64,000 nucleotides of DNA from Meconema thalassinum (lineage: Eukaryota > Arthropoda > Insecta > Orthoptera > Tettigoniidae), in the NCBI GenBank assembly GCA_946902985.2, contig OX336389.2, positions 1,288,598,792 to 1,288,662,791 of the forward strand, written 5' to 3'. Below, piece after piece: positions 22,699-34,251 of this stretch (position 1 is the first letter of the stretch; every line of letters begins with the position of its first letter). The notes beneath the pieces were generated by a model. It ran no database searches. It saw nothing but the letters and a program-made list of their open reading frames with translations, and was not told where the DNA came from. Position numbers and translations under genes: made by a program.

Positions 22699-25287
22699 CC
22701 ATTCAATAGAAGTCTATTGTCCGGGTTATAGTGACCACCATGGACAAATACTGAGTTTTGAAGTATACGAAACAACCAATAATAATGATAATGGAGTAAA
22801 ATCAAAGTGCAGGTCATTCACTGAATCAAATGTTACATATTTCAATGACTTATTAAATAAGGAAACATGGTCAGAAATTTATGAACTAGAAAATGTAAAT
22901 GATAAATTTAACAGTACCCTAAAACACTATTTTGAAATAGCATTCCCCTTTAAACGAAGAACTGTTCAAAATAACAAAACTAGCAATTGGATAACAACAG
23001 GGATTATAAATTCATGGCAAAGAAAGACATTTCTACACAAATTATATAAACAATACCGCACAACACCTGAATTCAATTTATACTACAAAAAATACACTAG
23101 CATATTAAATAAGGTAATAAGACTAGCAAAGAAAATGCATAATGATAACTTTATTTCCCAATCATCTAATAAAAACAGGGCTATGTGGTCCGTGATAAAG
23201 AAATAAACTGGAAAATCTGCTAAAATACAAAGGAACATTACACTAGTGACTAGAAATAATAAAGTGATTAATAATCCAGAGGAAATAGCAAACACTTTTA
23301 ATGACTATTTTCTGGAAATTCCACAAAAATTATTAAATAAATCACAGGTAAATACACTAAATTCTAATAATAAAATAAATATATACAGTGATTCTTTATT
23401 TATAAATCATGTCACAAGTGAAGAGGTAAGAATAGTTATAAAAGAGCTAAAAATAAATTCTGTGCTGGCATTGATGGCATCCCTGATGCAATTTTAATGA
23501 AATGTGCAGAAAATATAATAAATCCACTTACGCACTTAATAAACAGTTCAATTCTCTCAGGAACTTACCCGGATATTTTGTAGTTATCAAAAGTAATTCC
23601 AGTGCAAAAAAACGGTTCAAAAGATGAATTAGATAACTATCGTCCTATTACCTTACCAACTGGTATCGCAAAAATTGTGGAAAAAATCTCTATAGGAGAC
23701 TGATAAGTTTTATAGAAAAAAATCAAATATTATCAAACTCACAACATGGATTCAGAACGGAAAAATCTACACAGACAGCAATTTATGAATGTATTAATAG
23801 TATACTGAAATTAATTGACAATAAGGAACATGTAACTGGCCTATTCTTGGATTTATCGAAAGCATTTGATGTTGTTGACCATAAAATCCTCCTTACCAAA
23901 CTAAATCAATATGGTATTAGAGGTCTAGCTAATAAATGGATAGAGTCTTACTTAACAAGGCGTAAACAAATAGTAAGCTTGAGACACAAGGATGATGGAA
24001 CCAAATTACTTAATGAAACATTGTCCAATAAGGGAATAATTAAATTTGAAGTACCCCAGGGATCGGTTTTGGGCCCACTACTCTTTCTTCTATATATCAA
24101 TGATATAACACAGAACGTTCATTCACATAAGGAAATTTTGTTTGCGGACGATACAACACTCGTAATAAAAGGTAAAACTAAACAGGTCATACAGCAGTCT
24201 GCTGACTCCGTTACAGGAGAGTTAACCAAATGGTCACAAGATAATCGCCTCATAATAAACTATAAAAAAACCAGTATGTCTAAATTTCCACACTATACAG
24301 AATAGGAATCCTGCGAAGCCCAATATTACATTAAATGGTCATCAAATAGAGAATAAATCAGAAACAAAGTTTTTAGGACTATGGATACAACAAGACTTGA
24401 AATGAAATAAACATATACAATATCTGAATACTAAACTGAACTCGATGTGCTTTGCGTTACGTATTTTGAAAACCTGCAGTAGCATGCACACATTAAGAAA
24501 TACTTATTTTGCTTATTTCCATTCATACTTAAGATATGGGGTCATATTTTGGGGTATGTCGCCAGATGTACTAAGCACGTTTAGGATACAAAAGAGGGCG
24601 ATTAGAATTATGGCAAATGTATACTCTAGAGAATCATGTAGACCTCTGTTTAAAGATTTAAACATTCTCCAACTGCCCTGCATATATATCTTTGAAAGTA
24701 TTATGTTTTTTTTTAGAATTTAATGAATAAAGATGTTTTTCTTAAAACAAACAATGATGTTCATAGGCATAACACAAGACAAAATCAAAACATTCATATT
24801 TCACACACACACAAGCATATATCAAAAAGGAACTTTTCACACTGGAGTTAAATTATACAATAAACTACCCCAGTATATAAAACTGGCCCCAAAAATAAAA
24901 ACCTTTGATAGAATGTTGAAAGCTTATCTTCAGTACCATTGTTTTTACTCAGTAGTTGAATATCTTAGCGTATAGAAGCGATGAAATCTATAATTATATT
25001 TTACTTTTTTAATTTAATTGTAATACCTAGCTGTATGTTGTTGTATTTATAGAATTAAGTTTTCATATTATGATAATAGAGTGAGGTGTAAATAGTTGTG
25101 CAATAAGATTGTATCTATAAGATTTGCTATTATAATAAGTTATAAATAGTTATAATATTAGTAATATATACCTGTTAGTTCTTTTATTTTATAGATGTAA
25201 ATTCTGACGTGTCCTATATCAAAAATGTATTGAATGCATGTATTTGATCAAATGGAATTAATAAAAATCTATCTATCTATCTATCTA
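22699..25287 (+). pseudogene. LINE-A copy A7, inserted in the minisatellite
   Basis: 5'-truncated within the endonuclease region (starts CATTCAATAGAAG) and complete at the 3' end with a TCTA tail. It holds the best catalytic region of the family: DLSKAFDVVDH, VPQGSVLGPLLFLLYIND and ILFADDTTLVI within 23,847-24,305. It is broken by a stop at 23,204 (a Glu codon in other copies), a lost A near 23,452 shared with A2, a stop near 23,581 and frameshifts near 23,690 and 24,300. The flanking minisatellite resumes with almost nothing lost, so this is a clean insertion. Confidence 0.9.
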
Positions 25288-25800
25288 CTAGAGAGTGACA
25301 CAATGTGGTGCAATAGCACATAGTGTAATGTTATACAGTGTTGGTATTACTACTAGTGGAGTGGGGCGGTGTGGTGCAATAGCACATAGTGTAATGTTAA
25401 ACAGTGTTGGTATTACTACTAGTGGAGTGACACAATGTGGTGCAATAGCACATAGTGTAATGTTATACAGTGTAGGTATTACTACTAGTGGAGTGACACA
25501 GTGTGGAGCAATAGCACATAGTGTAATGTTATACAGTGTTGGTATTACTACTAGTGGAGTGGGGCAGTGTGGTGCAATAGCACATAGTGTAATGTTATAC
25601 AGTGTTGGTATTACTACTAGTGGAGTGACACAGTGTGGTGCAATAGCACATAGTGTAATGTTATACAGTGTTGGTATTACTACTAGTGGAGTGGGGCAGT
25701 GTGGTGCAATAGCACATAATGTAATGTTATACAGTGTAGGTATTACTACTAGTGGAGTGACACAGTGTGGTGCAATAGCACATAGTGTAATGTTATACAG
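25288..25800. repeat. 66-bp minisatellite, right part (about 8 units)
   Basis: Tandem units of 66 bp. Two unit types differ at a six-base block, ACACAG/ACACAA versus GGGCAG/GGGCGG. The order along the right part is A, G, A, A, G, A, G, A, a partly alternating pattern that suggests expansion in two-unit steps. Because 66 is a multiple of three and the unit has no stop in some frames, long false ORFs arise on both strands. Confidence 0.93.
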
Positions 25801-26521
25801 TACTACTCTACTACAGTACATGGAGCAGTGGTAATATATCTTATATAGTATAGGCACTACAGTGTTACAGTATATATATATAGTATGATCAATTAGGGAG
25901 TGATAGAGGAGTAACACCTCTTTAAAAAACCCTGGTCCAGCTGGCCCGGCTGGTAGTACCTTGTTGGGGTCCCTTACCATGGTTACGGTGAAGTCCTCAA
26001 CGGTACCTGCAGTGAAAGAGGTGAAATCTGGCACAGTGTGGTTGGCGGAAGGGGCAGCCTATTGCTCAGGTTTAATAGGGCAAACTATTGTCCATAGTTA
26101 TGATTGGCAGGTTTTGGCCCAACGGCAAAATGAGCGGAGGAGGAGCCAATCACTCTCATGGCTCCCAACGGTCATAGAGGTGGAAGAGGCCACGCCAGAC
26201 GGACTGGCTGTAAAGGCGCACCTCAGTAGTACTTGAGTATGCGGCAGTTCGATGCAGTCTCTGTGTTCGGTCCTGCATATCTCATTCTTTGTGAGCCGCA
26301 GGATAAGGCTCAGAGATCATAGTGTGTGGGTCTCGTCCTGGCAAGCCGAGATCCACCCTAAACAAATTCACGCCAGTGGCACTTCTTCCGAACGTCACTT
26401 TTCAAAGTCCAACGGCGATGGGATATGGACGGTGGGGGCAGGTTATGGGTGTAACTGGAAGCCCCTAGTTCGGACCTGCACGTTGGCAGCAGATGTGTGA
26501 TGGTCGTCTTCCGGAGACTCT

Positions 26522-27313
26522 GTGACTACTCAAGAATTCGGTCCTGCATCTGTGTTTGGGCAGGCCTATTTAGGATCACCGCTGCCCACCCCACATGGGG
26601 AAGGCCCTAGAAAAGGTGGGCTAAACATCGGAAGTCACAATCTTGGTCCGGCTGGGCAACCGCACTCAGCAGGTCACCCCTCATGCGGTCGAAACTCAAA
26701 AACAGTAAAGAATAACAAATTGATTATTGGATCGTGGATCATCAGAACCTTGCTTGATTTGGACAATAACGTTAGACCTGAGAGAAGGTCAGCTCTCGTA
26801 ACCCACGAGTTATCAAGACTCAACGTTAACATTGCTGCTCTCAGTGAAACTAGGCAGTCTTCTGAAGGCAAGATTACTGAATCTGGAACAGGATAGACCA
26901 TCTTCTGGAAAGGAAAGGAGGAGGGTGAATGTCATATTCATGGTGTGGGCTTCGCTATGAAGACCAAACTGGTAAATTATCACCAACTTACGCCCATTGC
27001 AATCAGCGAAAGGCTCATGACTCTCCGCATACCACTCTCAGGAGGTTCCTTTATGACACTCATCTCTGCCTATGCTCCCACCTTAGATTCTGATGATGAA
27101 GTAAAGGCTCAGTTCTATAATCAGTTAATTGAAATCATCACCAAGGTACCATCTGCAGATAAACTCTTGCTCCTCGTTGACTTCAATGCCAGAGTTGGGA
27201 AAGATCACAGGCTATGGAATAATGTGATGGGCAAACAGGGACTTGGAAAATGTAATCCCAATGGACTGTTGCTTCTTGGTCTTTGTGCAGAACACAAACT
27301 TATCATTACCAAC
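26522..27313 (+). pseudogene. LINE-C endonuclease part (ORF segment 1)
   Basis: Encodes the first part of the LINE polyprotein, which nicks target DNA to prime reverse transcription. Readable motifs are ERRSALVTHELSRLNVNIAA and LSETR (endonuclease catalytic Glu region), SAYAPT and DFNARVGKDH, where G/DFNAR is the typical conserved block. One nonsense codon, TAG at 26,894-26,896, sits where related proteins usually have Tyr (the GY-TIFW position). The frame is cut at KLIITN by the hAT element and resumes in the same frame at 29,462. Confidence 0.8.
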
Positions 27314-28177
27314 CAGTGGCGTTTTCTCCAATACCACGGGGTAAGCACCGCTTACCTAGCATATTCTCATAAGAATAAAGTATATATTATCATTTTCTAA
27401 CGCGCAAGCAACTGCAAAAACGCCGCTTTGAATGACGTTCCTCGTTCTCTACCGCAGTTCTCCACGATCAGCCAGTACTACTTTGGAGAGAAAGAAGAAA
27501 GAGTGCGGCTGGTCGCTATGACAACGGCTTGTTTACCTCCAGGAGCCTTCTGGCCCGGAACACTGCTATGGCCGATGGAGTGGTACACCAAGAAGGCCAG
27601 GTCGTCCTTGATTGGCTAAGACAGGGGGTGTGGCGTTCCATAGCCACAGGGCTGTCGTCGAGACAAGTCAAAGCGGGCAGCAAGGTCCGCTTCGGTACGG
27701 GCGGCTTACCCTAGCGAGCCTGGACACCAGCACTGCTTAAAATTATTTGGCGCGCCTCTCCAGTCCCCACCCTCCATCTGACCATCAGACCCGACCTTTG
27801 CTGGGCGCGGTAGTTAAAATTCTTCTTCGTCCGGTTAACTCACAACGCTATGTTTTTGAGTGCAATTAGCAAAATTTAGTATACCGTAACTACAGTTGAT
27901 ATTATTGTGTTGGGAGTGAACAGTGCGTTGGAATCTTCAGAGTGACCCATCAACCCGAAAATTTCCTCTGATTATCATTCAAATTATATTCAAAGAGTAG
28001 GTGTAAAGGATACATAATTTTAAATGTATGTACATCCGTATAATTTGAATAATATTTTAAAGACCTATCACATTATTTTAAAAAATATTTGGTAATTAGG
28101 CCTACGGTAGGTAGGGTCTATCAAATTCTCATTTGTACAAAATTAATTAATGCCACTATTTACTGTACCTTGGCGGA

Positions 28178-28378
28178 TCATTTGTAGCGAAGTTCAATTC
28201 TTCTCTCCCTCTTAGCGAATTCATCAATTACATGGTCGTGAAAATCAGTGTTCCCCTGAAGGCTGCACAATAACACCTTTTCAATGGAAAGAAGCGCGAG
28301 ATGTGAAAGTCCTTCTTGATGCATTGAGTTTCGGGTGAAGGTTTTTATACGTTTCATGGTAGAAAACATTCTTTCCAC
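28178..28378 (-). pseudogene. hAT transposase C-terminal (dimerisation) fragment
   Basis: The minus-strand frame reads MERMFSTMKRIKTFTRNSM, then HLALLSIEKVL and VIDEFAKRERRIEL. This matches the C-terminal hAT dimerisation region, whose typical pattern is ERSFSTMKRIKT...R..M...RL..LALLSIE. The pattern continues upstream toward about 28,420 without a Met. The rest of the transposase, including the catalytic domain, is missing. Its position inside the hAT-1 ends supports that it came with that element. Confidence 0.8.
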
Positions 28379-28431
28379 TGATGCACTAGACGCCGGAATT
28401 GTCAGTACTAGTTTAAAATAAGAAGAAAGCT

Positions 28432-28614
28432 TTTAATTTTACGTGACCATTAATCATGCGATCATGAGCCACGGGACCTCCTTTTTACGTGGAATCCGAA
28501 CCACAGGACATGGAATTTCACTTCGAAATCTCCCATGCATTGACTGGGAATCGAACCCGGTCCACCTTGGTGAGAGGCCAACAGCTTGACCGCTGCGCCA
28601 CCACGCCCCCCTTA
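28432..28614 (-). repeat. tRNA-derived SINE
   Basis: Read on the minus strand it begins with a tRNA-like head: GTGGTGGCGCAGCGGTCAAG (A-box region) and GGGTTCGATTCCC (B box) spaced as in tRNAs. These are the two internal RNA polymerase III promoter boxes. A non-tRNA body follows for about 110 bp. It has landed inside hAT-1. Confidence 0.75.
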
Positions 28615-28817
28615 GTACTAGTTTGCATAGGTTATAGGCCTACGCCCCAATTAAGTCATTCAAACTAATGAAGCCGTGAAAACTTACATCAGTACAATTT
28701 GAGTGATATTTGCAAATAAATATTAACTGAACATGCAATGCAATGACATAAGAATATCTATTAGTCTACTAATAGCATGTTTATTATTTTAATGTTCACT
28801 TAGGTCTCATAATAGAA

Positions 28818-29043
28818 AATAATAATAATGTAATTGGTTTTACGTCCCTGTTAACTACTGAGGCTTTTAGAGACGCCGGGGTGCCGGAATTTTGACCCGA
28901 AGGGAATCTTTAACGTGCCAGTAAATATACTGACCCGGCTCCCTCGCATTTGCGCACCCTCAAATGCCGACTGGCTGCGACGGCATTCGATCCCGCTATC
29001 TTGAGCTCAGCAAGCTAGAACGTTACCGCTGAGCCACGCACAA
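28818..29043 (-). repeat. Second tRNA-derived SINE
   Basis: On the minus strand the head has GTGGCTCAGCGGTAACG (A-box type) and GGGATCGAATGCC (a changed B box). The body includes ACTGGCACGTTAAAG, CCGGCACCCCGGCGTCTC and ACGTAAAACCAATT, and the end is ATT repeats. The body motif is one I associate with a widespread insect SINE group. It sits within hAT-1. Confidence 0.75.
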
Positions 29044-29461
29044 TAGAAAATTTACGGGTAATAACCTAAAAGTTTAGCTCCTTAGGCCAAGAAATGCGAA
29101 CAACAAAAACACAAATTGCCACATTGTTCAATCGTTATGATACACGATAAGAGAAGCTCGCCAACCCTATTGTTGAATAATTTTCTCCGCAATTAATGTA
29201 CATGGATTGGCATGCCTAAAGTTGAAAAGGGAAAAATGAGCTGTGCTGTATTACAATTCTTTCTATTTTTATTTTTTAAATGTGAAAGACTAATAATTAT
29301 GTGTGTAGAGTAATTGTTGCTACTTCAGATATCAACCTCAACATTGACAAGGGCATAGCTGGAACCGGGTGCTGAAGTTGCTTTATGGTGTAACACTATG
29401 TTTTGAGTCTTCTTCACAGCTTACCCTCGAAAAAATTCCACGCCACGCCACTGTTACCAAC

Positions 29462-30739
29462 ACGCAGTTCCGGCTACCTGACCGCTTCAAAACCACGTGG
29501 ATGCATCCTCGTTCCAAACATTGGCACATTCTTGATTATATCATTACCCGGCAATGTGATAATAAGGACACTCTTATTACCAGAACAGCAAGGAATATAG
29601 ACGATTGTTGGACAGATCATAAACTTCTTATATGTAAGCTCAGGATATCCATCAGACCTAAACCACCTAGGAACATCAAAAATGTGCCAAGAAAGAAGTT
29701 TAATACATCCAAACTTCAGGATGAATCCATGTACAAACATTTTGGAAACAGGATCGTCACCCAGTTATCAGAAAACCCAGTAACAAATGATATTCAGCAA
29801 GAATGGGCCACATTACCGAAGATTATCACCCAGTCAGCTGAGGAAACCATTGGTTTTATAGTGCGGAAAAGACAAGACTGGTTTGATGACAACAATGAGG
29901 AAATTCTGTCTCTCATCAATGCCAAAAGGAATGCATATCTTGCCCATCTTCAAGACCCAACTTCCAACACAAAGAGAGATAAACTACTGGAACTCAAGGG
30001 TAAATGCAAGACGCAGATAAGGCAGATTAAAAATACTTGTTGGCAACAGAAGGCTCAGGAACTGCAGAGACTATCGGATGCTCGAGACTTGAGGAACTTC
30101 TATGCAGTACTCAAGGAAATATATGGACCATCTCGCTTATCATCAGGTTCACTGAAAAACGCTGATAATTCTACTACCTTTACTGATAGTCAAGAAATCT
30201 TGGAACGCTGGAAGGAGCACTTCTCCAATCTCCTAAATCGTCCATCAGAAGCTGCTGAAGACTTCCTCTGTGATGTGCCGCAACAACGTGAACAACTGTG
30301 GTTGGCAGTACCTCCTACTTATCATGAATTCAGTGCAGCTCTCACCCAATTGAAACCCAGAAAAGCACCTGGCCCAGATAACATCCCTCTGGAACTAATT
30401 CAAGCCGGAGGGCATTCCCTCAAAACAAGAATTTTCATCCTTATCCTCAGAATATGGGAATCAAGAAAGGTACCTGGAAACCTAAAGAATGCCACTATCG
30501 TCACTATCTTTAAAAAGGGTGATCGCCGTGTTTGTGGCAACTACCGTGGTATATCACTGCTATCAATTGTGGGGAAGATTCTTGCAAGAATTCTACTTAA
30601 CCGCCTCAAGGTTATCTCTGAGAAGATCCTCCCAGAGTCACAATGCGGATTTAGAGCTTCCAGAAGCACAATTGACTTGATTTTCTGTGTGAGACAGCTA
30701 CAAGAAAAATGTAGAAAACAACAGTATCCACTCTTCTTA
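29462..30739 (+). pseudogene. LINE-C endonuclease end and RT first half (ORF segment 2)
   Basis: Continues segment 1 in frame: TQFRLPDRFKTTWMHPRSKH, HILDYIITR and CWTDHKLLICKLRI (the endonuclease DH motif), then a linker, then the RT start with ALTQLKPRKAPGPDNIPLEL, GNYRGISLLSIVGKILARIL and SQCGFRASRSTIDLIF. The frame is open throughout. It is cut at YPLFL by the Harbinger-like element and resumes at 32,291 in the same frame (VVYGLEKAFD). Confidence 0.85.
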
Positions 30740-31114
30740 GGGCCGGTTCAACCATCTTCGGGCAAAGGACCAGGTAACTTGCCCGCGGAATAAACTGAGA
30801 TTTCCGTTCGACCATCAGCAGGTAGTGCTGCCAGCGGGATAGATATTGTTTATCGGGTGGTGTAAACTGTCGGCCGCTCCGAGAGGCCGATAGAGCTTTG
30901 CCCGCCGGGTAACGCTCCAAAATGGCCGACGAACGTTTGCCTTACGCGTAATTTAGATGATTTGCGGTCTTCTGTTTAATACAGCCACAAAAGCAATGAA
31001 CGTTCCATGTTAGAAATAGTATATTGCATCTTCAAATAACTTAATAATATTTGAAGCATTCATCTTGTTATCATTTGGTTATATAACTTACTTGTAAACA
31101 CTGCTGTGAATGCA

Positions 31115-31190
31115 TGTCAGCGTGGTGTAGTGGTCAGTGCTGGTCTCTGTTGACCTTAACGTGGCAGGTTCGATTCCTACCTTCGGCATT
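31115..31190 (+). repeat. tRNA-like SINE head
   Basis: AGCGTGGTGTAGTGGTCAGT (A-box type) and GGCAGGTTCGATTCCTACC (B box with pairing flanks) lie at tRNA-like spacing. The cloverleaf is not complete, so this is called a SINE head and not a tRNA gene. Confidence 0.6.
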
Positions 31191-31782
31191 AATTTTTTCC
31201 TGCCGCTCCCTTATTATTAATTGATACAGCATGAACCAAATAACACCACTTTGAATAGGTATAGTGCGTACTTTGTTTACAAGCATATTTATGTTTTAAT
31301 TCAACATTTAAGAAAATGAAAGTTCGCCTTATTATGGAAGGTTTTGTGGGCATTTTAGATCTTCTCCCTGTAGACGAAGATGAATATTTGATTGTCAGTA
31401 TCATTGTATCTCTACCGTGACCAGGTCAACAAAGAGGTGGTGAAATATCTGGCTACACGATCTCACGTATTTATATCTTGGCTTCCACGTCCTACATCCT
31501 TTTTTACTCCGCAAAATATAATAGGCCTAATCCTATTAACATAACAGTACATTAATGTGCCATTGGCTAAAAATAGATGTGAAACGGAAGGGTTCCGTTC
31601 CGTATGCTATAAAACAATGGTTTGGAAGTGTTAACTTGCTGAATTATAACATTGTAGGCTATATAGGTATATATCTCAGACCTACTGAAACATTCACTAT
31701 GAATGATTTTAACTGATAATATTTGAATAATAATGCACTGGTAATAAATAAGAACGGAGGCTTGATAAATACACTTTCCTAT

Positions 31783-31855
31783 TTGAGAAATCGAACTTCA
31801 AATCTCATGCTCCGAAGCAATCGACTCGAACCGCGTAGCCACTCATATCATTACG
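31783..31855 (-). repeat. Degraded tRNA-like SINE head
   Basis: On the minus strand GTGGCTACGCGGTTCGAG (A-box type) is followed about 35 bp later by GAAGTTCGATTTC (B-box type). The body is not recognisable. It lies within the Harbinger-like element. Confidence 0.4.
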
Positions 31856-32290
31856 TCCGTATCATATTAAGCTCTATGAACAAGATGAACTCTTTTTTTA
31901 TGTTACAGTAGTTCGTTAATATTATAATACTGTGATGTGACGAATTCACCACCTTAGGTTACGACAAATATCTTTGTTATGGGAGTAGGCCTAATAGGAC
32001 ACATCTCAACTCGGACTACAGAGAGAAATGGTCTTACTGTTGATGAGATTTCATTTGGCGGTCTTAATGCAATCGAAAATAGGGGACACGCCATTGGCTC
32101 TCCGACTCCGCTGCACAAAAGCAGGCCTGCCATCTTTAGTATCTCATTGTCTACTTCAGGGTAGCTGCCCGCCGCTCATACGGACGTGGTAGAACGCAAT
32201 CAAAGTTGCCAGGGATTTTATGCCGGCAGATAGTTTATCTCCCGTGCAGCTACCAGCAGGTATAACCGGAGATGGTAGAACCGGCCCTTA

Positions 32291-33603
32291 GTCGTTTATG
32301 GCTTGGAAAAGGCATTTGATTCGGTTCCAAGACCAGCCATGTGGGCGGTGCTGAAGAGGTTTGGTTGCCCTCAGCGTTTTGTAGATCTAATCAAGGCTCT
32401 CCATGATGGCATGACAGGTCAGGGTTGCCATCAGAATAAGATGTCCGATGAATTTCCCATTACCCATGGACTGAAACAAGGATGTGTACTGGCTCCAACG
32501 CTTTTTGCGCTGTACTTGGCTGCAATGCTTTATGATTCACCCACAAACATCCCAGGTGTGGAGGTCAAGTATCGTTTTGAAGGAGGGCTTTTCAACCTAA
32601 CTCGTCTCCGCTCCTCTAGGAAAACTCAGGTTACTCAGGTTACTAACATGTTGTATGCAGATGATGCTGCGTCGCCAACTCTCACACCAGAAGAGCTGCA
32701 AGAGTCAGTTAATTGTTACAAAAGTGCATGTGATCGCTTTGGTCTTACTATAAATGTCAATAAGACTAAAGTCTTGGCACAATCTTCACCAGGCACACCT
32801 CTTCCTCAGTTCAATATCTCCATCACAAATTTGCCATTAGAACAGGTAGATCACTTCTCGTACCTGGGCAGTACCATTTCTGTGAGCTGTACCTGTGAGC
32901 AGGATGTGGATAAGAGAATTGGCGCAGCCCATGCAGCATATGGACGATTAGCGCACCGGGTCTTCATGAATATAGATCTGACCATGAGTACAAAGCTTAT
33001 GGTGTACAAGGCAGTAGTCATTTCTACATTGTTGTATGGCTGTGAAACATGGACCCTTTACCGACGTGATCTTAGGAACTTGAGCGTTTCCACCTACAAA
33101 AACTTCGATCAATCCTGAGGATTAAATGGGAAGACCGCATTACCAATATTGCTGTTCTGGAAAAGGCTCAAATCAACGGCATAGAATCATCCATAATAGG
33201 TCACCAATTTAGATGGATTGGTCATGTCCATCGGATGGATGATGTGAGATTACCTCGTCAATTGCTATATGGTGAGTTATGCTATGGCACCAGACCTCAT
33301 GGTGGTCCTAAGAGGCGTTACAAGGACCAATTTAAGCAGACCCTGAAATTGACAGGTCTTGATTCACAAACTTGGGACATGCTGGATGAAGACCGCTCAA
33401 CTTGGCGCCGTGCCATCTCAGATGCTGTAAAGACGTTTGAAAGGGATCGACGCACACATGAAGATGCCAAGCGTCAAGCTAGGAAACTTCGAGCAGCCCA
33501 ACCACGTCCTCCTCCAGCAATACTATGTGACTTGTGTGGTCGCTTGTTCCATGCCAGGATTGGACTCTTTAGTCACCGTAAACACATCCACAAACTGGAC
33601 TGA
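32291..33603 (+). pseudogene. LINE-C RT second half and C terminus (ORF segment 3)
   Basis: The frame carries the RT core: EKAFDSVPRPAMWAVLKRFG (motif A), HGLKQGCVLAPTLFALYLAA (motif B), NMLYADDA (catalytic YADD) and DHFSYLGSTIS, then STLLYGCETWTLY. Near 33,085 a one-base change breaks the frame. The protein continues in the next frame from FHLQK-type sequence through IGHVHRMDDVRLPRQLLYGE to a C-terminal C2H2-like finger (CDLCGRLFHARIGLFSHRKH) ending at 33,603. Besides the stop in segment 1 this is the only lesion seen in the LINE-C frame. Confidence 0.85.
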
Positions 33604-33640
33604 AGGAAGAAGATTTATACTCGGATTCGAGTTAAAGCCG

Positions 33641-33665
33641 ATGATGATGATGATGATGATGATGA
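33641..33665 (+). repeat. (GAT)n tail of LINE-C
   Basis: A pure GAT run directly after the 3' UTR. Simple-repeat tails mark the 3' end of many LINEs lacking poly(A). Confidence 0.8.
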
Positions 33666-33666
33666 T

Positions 33667-34230
33667 ACTCAAGTGTCTAATTTAAAGCGAAAGCACACCA
33701 GCACTATTGCATAACCGACATAATATGTAGGATGATTTTAACCTTCCGGTGGGTGCTACTGATCTGACGGGCGCACGAGTTAATTCTTCTCCCATATTCG
33801 CCAACATATTCGTCAACTACCTTTCAGTAGTTGAGTCTTTCCACATGACATTCAAGTCCATATCGGCCAGTTTGTCAATGACCCTTCTACACATTTGCTG
33901 TTGTTGCAAAAGTTATATGCGAGGCAGATTGCGCCTGATCGAACACCATTACGTAATAGACTATGTTGAGAACGAAAGAGTGTATTCACTCATTGAAGCA
34001 AAACTATTCTTCAGCAAATATTGTAAATTTAAAAAATTCAGATTTCTGAGGTGTGCCAGACAGGCTTAATGCGCCCACTGCCACTATACAGTATTTAATA
34101 TTTGGCCTGTCGGAATGTTAAATATCTGAAGTATTTATATTTAGTACAAATTAATTAGAATACTGTAAGCGATTTTGCACAAAAAGTTTGTTCTCAGTCT
34201 GATTTTCATATCGTTTAATTTTGCAAGAAT
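33667..34230. other. Unassigned non-coding stretch
   Basis: A frame at 33,749-34,069 (106 codons) has no recognisable domain and no supporting context. Nothing else seen. Confidence 0.35.
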
Positions 34231-34233
34231 CCA

Positions 34234-34251
34234 GGGGGGGGCATGCCCCCC
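34234..34251. other. G/C-run palindrome
   Basis: A run of eight G, then CAT G, then six C, forming a near-perfect palindrome (GGGGGGGGCATGCCCCCC), followed by another C-run. Such G-run/C-run pairs often sit near ends of DNA transposons, but no partner end was found. Confidence 0.45.

Larger units (their letters stand above)
27314..29453 (-). mobile_element. hAT-type DNA transposon hAT-1 (2,140 bp) inside LINE-C
   Basis: Starts CAGTGGCGT and ends ACGCCACTG. An exact 8-bp duplication, TTACCAAC, lies at 27,306-27,313 and 29,454-29,461. Eight-bp duplications and CAGTGGCG-type ends are the mark of hAT elements. Both ends also share GGGTAAGC further in. Taking out the element and one duplication rejoins the LINE-C frame exactly. 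Inside lie a decayed transposase C terminus (minus strand) and two tRNA-derived SINEs, so the copy is no longer autonomous. Confidence 0.92.
30740..32287. mobile_element. PIF/Harbinger-like element (1,548 bp) inside LINE-C
   Basis: Ends are inverted repeats beginning GGGCCGGTTCAACCATCTTC (left) and GGGCCGGTTCTACCATCTCC (right, reverse complement). A 3-bp duplication TTA lies at 30,737-30,739 and 32,288-32,290. TTA/TAA duplications with GGGCC ends are typical of PIF/Harbinger. Removal restores the LINE-C frame. No transposase was recognised, so it is non-autonomous or decayed. It holds tRNA-like SINE heads at about 31,115-31,190 and 31,783-31,855. The left subterminal part is GC-rich with several short inverted repeats. 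Confidence 0.85.
25895..33666 (+). mobile_element. LINE-C, non-LTR retrotransposon with two nested DNA transposons
   Basis: A nearly complete LINE of about 4.1 kb once the two insertions (27,314-29,453 and 30,740-32,287) are discounted. The order is a 5' region rich in CTGGCCCGGCTGG-type sequence (about 25,930-26,520), an AP-like endonuclease, reverse transcriptase, a C-terminal zinc-finger-like end and a (GAT)n tail at about 33,641-33,665. The left boundary is approximate and no target-site duplication was found. The clade was not assigned; the style (CETW motif, C-terminal CDLCGR finger) is common in animal LINEs of the I/RTE range. Confidence 0.85.

Noticed and set aside
25288..25800. Possible CRISPR-like array
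   Set aside because: Units are contiguous 66-bp tandem copies without unique spacers, in a eukaryotic transposon-rich setting.
25288..26034. 248-codon minus-strand ORF and 179-codon plus-strand ORF with perfect 22-residue repeats
   Set aside because: They arise from the 66-bp minisatellite, whose unit is a multiple of three and free of stops on both strands. The minus frame just runs on into the LINE-C 5' region.
31189..31404. Possible PIF/Harbinger protein fragment
   Set aside because: Neither strand gave a convincing nuclease motif. The acidic stretch (LDLLPVDEDEYLI) is too short to support a call.
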